A DNA stretch of 33,809 bases from positions 1 to 33,809 of the forward strand of contig NZ_BCQB01000031.1 of NCBI RefSeq assembly GCF_001544215.1. The letters are read 5' to 3'. Positions 1-6,637 of the stretch are shown piece by piece (the stretch's first letter is position 1; each line of letters opens with the position of its first letter). Position numbers and translations under genes: made by a program. Below the pieces are notes generated by a model. The model was not told the DNA's origin, did no database searches, and saw only the letters and a program-made list of their open reading frames with translations. The stretch is from Enterococcus durans NBRC 100479 = LMG 10746 (GTDB taxonomy: Bacteria; Bacillota; Bacilli; Lactobacillales; Enterococcaceae).

Positions 1-2
1 AG

Positions 3-45
3 AAAAACTGGAATGGACAGAAACTTTGTCCGTTCCAGTTTTTTT
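3..45. terminator. Bidirectional intrinsic terminator
   Basis: Arms AACTGGAA-T-GGACA and TGTCC-G-TTCCAGTT pair around a short GAAACTT loop. A T-run follows on the plus strand and an A-run precedes it, so the hairpin can stop transcription both ways. It lies 37 bases past the stop of the minus-strand PLP enzyme gene and probably terminates it; a plus-strand gene left of the window could share it. Confidence 0.85.
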
Positions 46-81
46 CCTGTAATAGTTGTCGCAAGTACTATCAGCACGACA

Positions 82-1215
82 TTATCCAAGTGCACGTGTC
101 AGATCATTCAGCAAGTCTTCTTCATCTTCTATCCCACAAGATAGACGGACGAGTGTTTCCGTCACCCCCATTTTTAGCCGTTCTTCTTCTGGCATACTCG
201 CATGTGACATTGCCCAAGGATAAGAAAGAATCGATTCCACGCCACCAAGACTGACCGCAACGATTGGCAATCGACAGTTAGTAAATAAAGACTGGATCTG
301 ATCGACCGTTTCCAATTCAAAAGAGAGAATTGCTCCAGAGTTCTCACATTGTTGGTGATGCACTTGATACCCTGGATGTTGTGCTAATCCAGGATAATAG
401 ACTTTTTTTACTTTAGTGTGTTCAGATGGAAAGGTGGCGATTTTAGAAGCATTCTTGATGGACTTCTCCATCCTTAATCCCATCGTTTTTACTCCACGCA
501 ATAATAGCCAAGCATCTTCTGGTCCTAAGATCCCACCTAATGCGATCTGATGCTCCTTTAATTTTTTATAAATCGCTTCTTGATTTGTAGCAACTAAGCC
601 AGCTACTACGTCGCTATGTCCATTGATAAATTTAGTTGCACTATGTATGACGATATCTACGCCTAAGGATAAAGGGTGTTGCGAGAGTGGGGACATAAAA
701 GTATTGTCGGAAACGGTAAGAATCCCATGTTTTCTGGCAGTTTCCGCTACTTTTTTAATGTCAGTGATCGTCAATAATGGATTTGAAGGTGTTTCGATAT
801 AAAACATTTTTGTTTCTTTTTTAATTGCTTTTTCCCAAGAACCATTATCTGTTTCATCTACGAATGTACAGTCAATCCCAAATCGTGAAAGAAACAAATG
901 GATGCTGTGGAAGGTGCCACCATAAATGTTTTTTCCTAATACCAGATGGTCACCTTTTGACAGTAGAAACAAGACCGCGTTGATGGCAGCCATTCCAGAA
1001 GAAAAGGCCAATCCAAAAGTAGCATCTTCTAAAGATGCGATACATTTTTCAGCAGCTTCGACCGTAGGGTTCCCAAAACGCGTATAGCTAAATCCAGTAT
1101 GGGTAAAGACATCTTGCTGATGAAAAGTCGATGCTTGGTATTTGGGGATGGATGAAGCACCAGTAACAGGGTCGATCATCGGATAGTCATGCAGTAACTT
1201 CGTATTGATTTTCAT
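82..1215 (-). CDS. PLP-dependent cystathionine lyase/gamma-synthase family enzyme
   Basis: This is a 377-residue Cys/Met-metabolism PLP enzyme (the fold of MetB, MetC and cystathionine gamma-lyase), cytosolic. Visible motifs are YTRFGNPT at residues 44-51, ETPSNPL at 141-147, SDNTF with the PLP-contacting Asp170, and SATKF with the Schiff-base Lys195. Length is typical. The ATG at 1215 is chosen because GGAGG lies 8 bases upstream; an in-frame TTG at 1230 overlaps that ribosome site. It diverges from the ridA-flavoprotein-cystine carrier operon, and a TGATAA-N4-TTATCA palindrome lies about 75 bases upstream, also seen at the other genes of the module. Members of this family interconvert substrates readily, so synthase, beta-lyase or gamma-lyase activity cannot be told apart by eye. 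The neighbours favour a cysteine/cystine-degrading or cystathionine-cleaving lyase; that is inference. Confidence 0.9.
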   Translation of the reverse strand: MKINTKLLHDYPMIDPVTGASSIPKYQASTFHQQDVFTHTGFSYTRFGNPTVEAAEKCIASLEDATFGLAFSSGMAAINAVLFLLSKGDHLVLGKNIYGGTFHSIHLFLSRFGIDCTFVDETDNGSWEKAIKKETKMFYIETPSNPLLTITDIKKVAETARKHGILTVSDNTFMSPLSQHPLSLGVDIVIHSATKFINGHSDVVAGLVATNQEAIYKKLKEHQIALGGILGPEDAWLLLRGVKTMGLRMEKSIKNASKIATFPSEHTKVKKVYYPGLAQHPGYQVHHQQCENSGAILSFELETVDQIQSLFTNCRLPIVAVSLGGVESILSYPWAMSHASMPEEERLKMGVTETLVRLSCGIEDEEDLLNDLTRALG

Positions 1216-1290
1216 GAATCGTTCCTCCAAAGTTTGTTTTCATTTGCGCATTAAAAGTAGCATACTCGTTCTCTTTATATCAACGTTTTA

Positions 1291-1308
1291 TTGATAAAAA
1301 ATTATCAA
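1291..1308. promoter_or_regulatory. Candidate operator 1 (TGATAA-N4-TTATCA), lyase side
   Basis: A perfect inverted repeat TTGATAA-AAAA-TTATCAA lies in the divergent spacer, about 75 bases upstream of the lyase ATG. The same core recurs at 1415-1430, 1443-1458 and 5436-5451, always before a gene of the sulfur module. It is probably the binding site of the YheO-type regulator at 4761-5426 (inference). Confidence 0.6.
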
Positions 1309-1414
1309 AGGAGTTTTTAATTTAATAACATAGATTATTATAAAGAATATGCAATTATACTAATTTTTCTACACATAAAAAAACTAAAAAACATTTTACT
1401 GATATAGTTAATTG

Positions 1415-1458
1415 TGATAATTTTTTATTTAAATATGTTTTTTGATAAAAATTTATCA
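1415..1458. promoter_or_regulatory. Candidate operators 2 and 3 before ridA
   Basis: Two copies of the palindrome lie in tandem. TGATAA-TTTT-TTATTT is at 1415-1430 with a degraded right arm; TGATAA-AAAT-TTATCA is at 1443-1458 with perfect six-base arms. The centres are 28 bases apart and the second ends 5 bases before the AGGAGG of ridA, so a bound protein would sit on the 5' leader or promoter of the ridA operon. Confidence 0.6.
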
Positions 1459-1473
1459 CTCAAGGAGGGAACA

Positions 1474-1836
1474 ATGACGAAAGAAGAAACAAAAATGCCT
1501 TATGAAAAGTACCGTCGAGCAAATGATTTTATTTTTATTTCAGGACAGTTGCCAATAGATCCAAAAACAGATCAACTGAACGGCTCAACGATCGAAGAGC
1601 AAATGAAACAGGTAATGGCAAATATAACTGATATACTCAAGGATTTAGAACTAACTTTTGATGAAATTGTAAAAGCTACTTGTTTTTTGGCAGATATTGG
1701 ACATTTTGCAACATTCAACCAAGTATATCAAGAATATTTTGGTGAGCGTTTTCCTGCTCGCTCTGCTTTTCAAGTAGGAGCTCTGCCGAAAGGTGCTTTG
1801 ATCGAGATCGAACTGATTCTAATGGAAGAAAGTTAG
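1474..1836 (+). CDS. ridA: RidA family enamine/imine deaminase
   Basis: A 120-residue YjgF/YER057c/UK114 (RidA) protein. RidA proteins hydrolyse reactive 2-aminoacrylate and related imines to pyruvate or ketoacids plus ammonia, as cytosolic trimers. The C-terminal signature PARSAFQVGALPKGA holds the carboxylate-binding Arg (residue 96), followed by EIE with Glu111, matching true RidA deaminases. The ATG at 1474 is chosen because AAGGAGGGAACA precedes it; an upstream in-frame ATG at 1414 would run through both candidate operators and has no ribosome site. It is the first gene of an operon with the flavoprotein (10-base gap) and cystine carrier. Its position opposite a PLP lyase fits removal of 2-aminoacrylate released by that enzyme. 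Expression is probably controlled by the TGATAA palindromes just upstream. Confidence 0.92.
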   Translation: MTKEETKMPYEKYRRANDFIFISGQLPIDPKTDQLNGSTIEEQMKQVMANITDILKDLELTFDEIVKATCFLADIGHFATFNQVYQEYFGERFPARSAFQVGALPKGALIEIELILMEES

Positions 1837-1846
1837 GAGGGGAAAA

Positions 1847-3178
1847 ATGAAGATTGTGATCATCGGTGGGATAGCGGCCGGCATGAGTGCAGCAGCAAAG
1901 GCTAAGCGCCTGGACCCATCCACTGAAATAATCGTGATTGAACAAGAAGAGTATGTTTCATTCGGGGCATGTGGCCTTCCCTATTATTTAGGGGGGGAAT
2001 TCAGTGATGAAAACGAAATGTTTGCAAGGACCCCAGAACAAATAGAGCGCTTGGGCATTCGTTTGTTATTAAAGCACAAAGTTCAAGAGTTAGATAGTGA
2101 GAAGAAACGAGTGCTAGTGGAGGATCTAGCAACAAATGAACGATTCTATGAGAAATATGATCGCCTGATGTTGGCGGTAGGTGCCAGTCCATTGCTTCCA
2201 GCTATTGCGGGCAGTGACTCTAAGGATGTTTATACGGCAACTAAATTATCAGAGATCAATAGATTTAAACAAGCGCTACCGAGCTATAGAAAAATCACCA
2301 TCGTTGGTGGTGGTTTTATCGGTTTGGAATTAGCGGACCAATTGGTGAAAACGGGAAATAAAGTACATATAATCGAAACAAAAACAGAATTGATGAACCG
2401 AACATTCTATCAGGAATTTTCTGAGAAAATAGCAGAAGCGATCCAAGAAAAAGGTGTGAACCTTCATTTAGGAGAGGCAGTAGTAGCTATAGAACAGCAA
2501 GGTGGGCGTGTCCATGCTATACAGACAAGTAAACAGCGATATGAAACTGATGCAGTGCTGTTTGCAATAGGATTCACCCCGAATACTGGTTTCTTGGATG
2601 GACAACTTGATTGTTTGGAAAATGGTGCTATCAGAATTGATACTTACGGACGAACCTCGCAAAAAGACATTTTTGCCGCCGGTGACTGTGCCTCGATACC
2701 TCACCGTTTGTTGGGAGACGTTTATCTACCATTAGCTACGACAGCGAATAAAATGGGACGAATCGTGGGAATCAATATCAGTAGTGAGAAGGTAACAGAA
2801 GAATACGTAGGTGCATTAGGTAGTAGTGCGATCAAAATCGGAGACTATGAAGCCGCTAGTGTCGGCCTTACAGAAAAGGCAGCACAACAAGCGAAAATGG
2901 ACTACAGTACTACTTGCGTAGAGGTAGCAAACCATTCGAACTATTATAGTGTGCAGGAAAAAATAAAAATCAAGCTTGTGTATGACAAACAGACAAAAGT
3001 AGTGTATGGTGCCCAATTATTCGGCAAAAATGAAACGGTACTCCGTTCTACGGGGTTAGCTGTGGCAATACATGGACAAATGACAACTAAAGAACTAGGA
3101 TTTATTGATTTTGCGTACGCTCCTCCATTTGCTTCCACGTGGGAAGCAATCAATGTCGTTGCAAATACTGCAAAATAA
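1847..3178 (+). CDS. CoA-disulfide reductase/NADH oxidase-like FAD oxidoreductase
   Basis: A 443-residue member of the single-cysteine pyridine nucleotide-disulfide reductases. It has an N-terminal FAD-binding GGIAAG (residues 7-12), redox Cys42 in SFGACGLPYY, an NAD(P)H-binding IVGGGFIGLE near residue 153, a second FAD motif ending IFAAGDCAS, and a C-terminal dimerisation domain with YAPPF. Relatives reduce CoA disulfide, persulfides or polysulfides, or reduce oxygen to water (Nox). The CxxC of lipoamide or glutathione reductases is absent; one Cys is used instead. The gene has AGGAGG before its ATG and lies between ridA and a cystine carrier in one operon. Context suggests reduction of a low-molecular-weight disulfide made during cystine uptake, but oxygen as acceptor cannot be excluded from sequence. 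Confidence 0.88.
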   Translation: MKIVIIGGIAAGMSAAAKAKRLDPSTEIIVIEQEEYVSFGACGLPYYLGGEFSDENEMFARTPEQIERLGIRLLLKHKVQELDSEKKRVLVEDLATNERFYEKYDRLMLAVGASPLLPAIAGSDSKDVYTATKLSEINRFKQALPSYRKITIVGGGFIGLELADQLVKTGNKVHIIETKTELMNRTFYQEFSEKIAEAIQEKGVNLHLGEAVVAIEQQGGRVHAIQTSKQRYETDAVLFAIGFTPNTGFLDGQLDCLENGAIRIDTYGRTSQKDIFAAGDCASIPHRLLGDVYLPLATTANKMGRIVGINISSEKVTEEYVGALGSSAIKIGDYEAASVGLTEKAAQQAKMDYSTTCVEVANHSNYYSVQEKIKIKLVYDKQTKVVYGAQLFGKNETVLRSTGLAVAIHGQMTTKELGFIDFAYAPPFASTWEAINVVANTAK

Positions 3179-3192
3179 AGGAGATGGATAAA

Positions 3193-4611
3193 GTGACCAA
3201 TGCCCCTTTTTTTACTCAATTTTTAAAACTAAGTAATTTTTATACAGTCTTTGGACTGGTCTTATTGTTAGGTTCATTAGCTATCATGAAATATATGAAA
3301 AATAAACGAGTCAATTTTTCAAAACGAATGATCTATGCTTTGATACTAGGTCTGATCTTAGGGATTGTTGTGGATCTAGTTGGTTCCACTAATGAAGTCT
3401 ATACGGAATTTGCTCGAACAGAAATCAATACATGGTATGCATTAGTTGGATCGGGCTTTTTAAAAATGATCCAATTATTAGCTATTCCGGTCGTGTTTTT
3501 ATCGATCATCAAAGTCGTGGTGGAAGTAAAAGGCGAGTGCCTGAAGCATCTAACAGGGAAAACTTTTGCCACATTACTTGGAACAACTGCGATCTCTGCA
3601 TTGTTAGGTATACTTGTTGTGAAACTATTTCAACTGAATGGTGCAGAATTTGCTGGTGATCTGGCAGCAGAACGCGTCGAAAACATGACTAATATCGCTT
3701 CGCAAAGTTTCCCAGAATTTTTCCTTAATCTTGTGCCTAATAACATCATTAGTGTCATGGGGAACAATGGTAGTATTGTCTCAGTCGTGATCATTGCGGC
3801 AATGTTTGCCGGCGCGATCCGTTTTTTAGAAGTAAAAAAACCAGAACAAGTTGCGCCCTTTGTGACTCTGCTTGATTCCTTGAAAGTGACTGTGAATTCG
3901 GTGCTGACAAATGTCATCAAATTGATGCCTTACGGTGTAGTAGCTTTAGTGAGCAATACGATCATTTCCAGAGGTATCCAAGCAATCATGGGGATGATCG
4001 GCTTTATCGCAGCGTTATATACAGGTGTCATACTCATGCTTATCGTGTACGTTTTCCTTCTTATGGTACTGGGTGTCAACCCATGGATCTTTTATAAGAA
4101 AGCCTTCACGACTCTATTATTCGCTTTTTCATCCCATTCTAGTGTAGGTACTTTGCCTTATACACTAAAAACGTTGAATGGAGATCTGGGTGTTTCATTG
4201 GAGACGTCAAATTTTGTCGCTACATTAGGAACATCGATTGGAATGAATGGGTGTGCTGGGGTATTCCCTGCGATGTTAGGTGTATTGATGGGCTCGGCTG
4301 TTGGTGCAGAAATGAACCTTTCCTTTTATATTTTAGTGGTGGTCGTAGTTACAGTTGGCTCAATTGGTATAGCCGGCGTACCAGGTACAGCGACAGTCGC
4401 TGCAACTGTTACATTGAATGGGTTAGGTTTTGGGCACACATTGACAAGTATTGGTGCGATTTTTGGGATCGATCCGATCGTTGATATGGGACGTACAATG
4501 TTGAATGTAGCTGGCGCGATGGTTTCTGCCATCATGGTAGATAAGTGGGAAGGGACATTTGATAAGGAAGCTTTCTTGGCACCAGTAACGAAAAAGACAA
4601 GTGAAGAATAA
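3193..4611 (+). CDS. tcyP: L-cystine:cation symporter, TcyP-like (DAACS family)
   Basis: A roughly 472-residue polytopic membrane protein of the dicarboxylate/amino acid:cation symporter family. Motifs matching Bacillus TcyP include NTWYALVGSGFLKMIQ, PYGVVAL, a serine-rich hairpin SSHSSVGTLP, TSIGMNGCAG, GIAGVPG and DPIVDMGRTMLN. The NGCAG and DMGRT elements are typical of the substrate and cation site, and the overall pattern is closer to TcyP than to glutamate or C4-dicarboxylate carriers as I recall them. GTG at 3193 is preferred: AAAGGAG lies 9 bases before it, whereas ATG 3184 directly abuts that ribosome site and the more distal ATG 3139 lies inside the flavoprotein gene. Third and last gene of the ridA operon, followed by a repeat that can terminate transcription. 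Confidence 0.85.
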   Translation: MTNAPFFTQFLKLSNFYTVFGLVLLLGSLAIMKYMKNKRVNFSKRMIYALILGLILGIVVDLVGSTNEVYTEFARTEINTWYALVGSGFLKMIQLLAIPVVFLSIIKVVVEVKGECLKHLTGKTFATLLGTTAISALLGILVVKLFQLNGAEFAGDLAAERVENMTNIASQSFPEFFLNLVPNNIISVMGNNGSIVSVVIIAAMFAGAIRFLEVKKPEQVAPFVTLLDSLKVTVNSVLTNVIKLMPYGVVALVSNTIISRGIQAIMGMIGFIAALYTGVILMLIVYVFLLMVLGVNPWIFYKKAFTTLLFAFSSHSSVGTLPYTLKTLNGDLGVSLETSNFVATLGTSIGMNGCAGVFPAMLGVLMGSAVGAEMNLSFYILVVVVVTVGSIGIAGVPGTATVAATVTLNGLGFGHTLTSIGAIFGIDPIVDMGRTMLNVAGAMVSAIMVDKWEGTFDKEAFLAPVTKKTSEE

Positions 4612-4636
4612 ATAAAAGAAAAAAGTGGAAAAAGGA

Positions 4637-4744
4637 TGAGGTTGGGACAGAAGTGTTTATTTCCGAAGGAGTTGCTTCTGCTCCCACCGTTTATTCGTTT
4701 TTAAAGAATGAGACAAAAGTGTTTCTTACTTTTGTCCCACGCTC
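4637..4744. repeat. Intergenic repeat, copy A (short form) with terminator hairpin
   Basis: This begins GAGGTTGGGACAGAAGTG and ends TTTGTCCCACGCTC, so the ends are inverted repeats of GGGACA. The right half holds a compact hairpin, GACAAAAGT (4712-4720) and ACTTTTGTC (4728-4736), that probably terminates the convergent cystine carrier and regulator genes. Compared with the copy at 29326-29497 it lacks the long central palindrome but keeps the flanking TTTCCGAAGGAGTTGCTTCT block. Confidence 0.8.
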
Positions 4745-4760
4745 GTCCTTTCTCTCTTGT

Positions 4761-5426
4761 TCATTTTGTTTGTTCGGCTATTTTAAGGTAGCGATAGACA
4801 CTTGGATCAGAAATATTTAGGATCTTAGCCACTTGTGAGACTGCCCCTTTGATTTGGAATACCCCTTTTTCATTTAACTGACGAATGATCTCAACTTTTA
4901 AATCTTTATTTAGCGTGATTTGTTGATCCAATAAGTCTGGAGAAACAATCGAATAAATGATTCCTTCAATCGTTTCTTCCAAGATCTCAACAGAGTCAGA
5001 AAATAAAGCAGTGTCTAAGGCGACATGAGAGTGTGATTCTTTTGCTAAGCCAGCTAACCCCAGTATTTCTTGTGACAACTGCTGATATTTACTTATATCC
5101 TGATTGATACACAACAATCCAACCAATTCATTTTGATCATTTCGAATAAAAAAAGTAGCACCTTTCAGATTTTTTCCGTTGATCGTCTGGGATTTGTAGT
5201 TCACTAAATAGTCTTGTGACAGATGCTTTTTTGAACGAATCAAGTCAAAAGCGAATCCAGTTACCGGTGAATCGATATCTCGACCGCTGATATGATTGTT
5301 TTCGATGGCGGCAATATGAAAGTGGTCCTCTTCAAGATTGTGTAGAACGATTTCATAATTTTCACCTAAAGCTTGGCCAAGAAATTTGACTAATGAACTA
5401 TAAAAATTCAAATTATTTTTATCCAT
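4761..5426 (-). CDS. YheO-type PAS/HTH transcriptional regulator
   Basis: A 221-residue DNA-binding regulator with an N-terminal YheO-like PAS domain (about residues 8-120) and a C-terminal helix-turn-helix of the HTH_22 type (about 150-217; GAVSQVAKILNISDPSVYRY). There is no membrane segment. PAS_6/HTH_22 proteins sense a small molecule, and several are known or predicted to control cysteine or other amino acid catabolism. It converges on the cystine carrier across repeat copy A. Its start ATG has AGGTGA four bases upstream, and a TGATAA-TTTT-TTATTA palindrome overlaps the leader at 5436-5451. The same motif stands before ridA and the PLP lyase, so autoregulation plus control of the module is the simplest reading. 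Ligand and sign of control are unknown. Confidence 0.85.
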   Translation of the reverse strand: MDKNNLNFYSSLVKFLGQALGENYEIVLHNLEEDHFHIAAIENNHISGRDIDSPVTGFAFDLIRSKKHLSQDYLVNYKSQTINGKNLKGATFFIRNDQNELVGLLCINQDISKYQQLSQEILGLAGLAKESHSHVALDTALFSDSVEILEETIEGIIYSIVSPDLLDQQITLNKDLKVEIIRQLNEKGVFQIKGAVSQVAKILNISDPSVYRYLKIAEQTK

Positions 5427-5435
5427 TTTATCACC

Positions 5436-5451
5436 TGATAATTTTTTATTA
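5436..5451. promoter_or_regulatory. Candidate operator 4 before the YheO-type regulator
   Basis: TGATAA-TTTT-TTATTA differs from the perfect palindrome by one base in one arm. It lies 10 bases upstream of the regulator's start codon, where a bound protein would block transcription or translation. It is the fourth copy of the motif linking the regulator to the lyase and ridA promoters. Confidence 0.55.
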
Positions 5452-5661
5452 CCTCTATCATATCATGTATGCTTGTCGTTTTCATTAGAAAAATTGAAGA
5501 GAGTCGTTGGCAAATGGTGTTTTTCACTTTTAGATGCAGTATCCCTTTTCGCATCGCCAGCTTTTTTCTTATAGGATATTTGAACAGGTGGAGTCGAAAG
5601 AATGAGGTGATCTTGCCTTTTTTTATTTTGACGATCAAGGATGGCTATCTAACGTGGTTAA

Positions 5662-5670
5662 TGCTATAAT
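5662..5670 (+). promoter_or_regulatory. Extended -10 promoter for the GNAT gene
   Basis: TGCTATAAT is a perfect extended -10 element (TG-N-TATAAT). No good -35 is visible at the usual distance, which extended -10 promoters tolerate. It puts the transcript start near 5677, so the in-frame ATG at 5654 cannot be the translation start. Confidence 0.55.
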
Positions 5671-5716
5671 TGTCCTTAAAAAATTTTACCTTAATATGAA
5701 TGGGATGATAGAAGCA

Positions 5717-6214
5717 GTGACGAATTTTTTGAACGCAACCATAGAGCAACTACCACGAATCGTTGAAATCTATAATCAAGCAATTCCTGGCAAGATGGCT
5801 ACAGCAGATTTGAAACCCATCACAGTAGAGTCAAGAATCGACTGGTTTGAAGCGCATGACTCTGATCATCGGCCTTTATGGCTTATCGAAGAAAAAGGAG
5901 AAGTTGTTGGTTGGATCAGTCTTAGTGATTTTTATGGACGGCCAGCCTATGATCAAACGGTAGAGATCAGTATTTACATTGATCAATCCTGTCAGAAGCT
6001 TGGGCTTGGGCAAAAAGCGTTGCATTTTGTCGAAAGCCAGTTATCACGCCTGAAGATCGAAACAGTATTAGCCTTTATTTTTGATATCAATCAAGCAAGT
6101 CAACGCCTATTTGAAAAAAATGGGTATGGGACTTGGGGACATCTACCAAAAATCGCACACATGGAAGATCGTGTGATCGGATTAAATATTTTAGGTAAGA
6201 CGTATCGTTCATGA
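5717..6214 (+). CDS. GNAT acetyltransferase, phosphinothricin acetyltransferase-like
   Basis: A GCN5-family N-acetyltransferase of about 165 residues. It has the N-terminal ATIEQLPRIVEIYNQ element typical of the Pat/Bar/MnaT group, an acetyl-CoA motif with QKLGLGQKAL, and motif B NQASQRLFEKNGY. Relatives acetylate phosphinothricin, methionine sulfoximine/sulfone or other amino acid-like amines. The start is uncertain: GTG 5717 gives the usual family length and has a weak GGGATGA upstream, while ATG 5696 and ATG 5705 are in frame without a ribosome site. It is monocistronic, driven by the extended -10 promoter and followed by repeat copy B. The true substrate cannot be read from sequence. Confidence 0.85.
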   Translation: MTNFLNATIEQLPRIVEIYNQAIPGKMATADLKPITVESRIDWFEAHDSDHRPLWLIEEKGEVVGWISLSDFYGRPAYDQTVEISIYIDQSCQKLGLGQKALHFVESQLSRLKIETVLAFIFDINQASQRLFEKNGYGTWGHLPKIAHMEDRVIGLNILGKTYRS

Positions 6215-6226
6215 GAATAGAGTAAG

Positions 6227-6392
6227 AGAGGCTGGGACAGAAGTGTTTAACTCCGAGAAATAAGAAGAAATTCACGAAAATTGCTTTTCAAATTTTTGTG
6301 AATTTCGGCTTATTTCCGAAGGAGTTGCTTCTGCTCTCACCGTTTATTCGAGAGTCTGTAGCAAAACTGATTTTTAGATTTGTCCCTCATCC
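6227..6392. repeat. Intergenic repeat, copy B (long form, inverted hairpin tip)
   Basis: It starts AGAGGCTGGGACAGAAGTG and ends near GATTTGTCCCTCATCC. Inside is a long imperfect hairpin whose outer arms are CTCCGAGAAATAAG and CTTATTTCCGAAGGAG. The 28-base tip at 6273-6300, between CAC and GTG, is the exact reverse complement of the tip at 29373-29400 in copy C. The right end (ACTGATTTTTAGATTTGTCC) differs from copies A and C but matches 23104-23123. Confidence 0.8.
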
Positions 6393-6541
6393 TTTAAATT
6401 TGAAGAAAAGTACAGAAGCGAACTGTCAAAGGGAAAAGCGAAATCCTCAAAAATGTGAAAAGTGTTTTTTGAATTCCTGCTTATTTTTGAAGTATATCAC
6501 TTTTATCGCTATCTTTTTTTACATATCACTACACAAATTGC

Positions 6542-6594
6542 TTGATTAGTGCTAAACTACATTTTGAAACAGGTTTTAAAACTGTACTAATCAA
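6542..6594. promoter_or_regulatory. Inverted repeat in the alsS upstream region
   Basis: TTGATTAGT (6542-6550) and ACTAATCAA (6586-6594) are perfect nine-base inverted repeats with centres 44 bases apart, about four helical turns, ending some 43 bases before the alsS ATG. Each arm equals the first nine bases of the second MarR-type operator at 10487-10498. It could be a looping operator or a weak RNA stem. No convincing -35/-10 pair was found here. Confidence 0.4.
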
Positions 6595-6637
6595 TGTCTC
6601 TATTTTTAATTAAATGGAATGAAAAAGGAGAAAAACA

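Noticed and set aside
3139-3192. Upstream starts (3139, 3184) for the cystine carrier
   Set aside because: 3139 lies within the flavoprotein gene and 3184 directly abuts the AAAGGAG; GTG 3193 has normal spacing.
6298-6549. 83-codon plus-strand ORF
   Set aside because: It starts inside repeat copy B, has no ribosome site and a translation rich in Phe/Cys/Lys without any family pattern; it occupies the repeat and the alsS upstream region.
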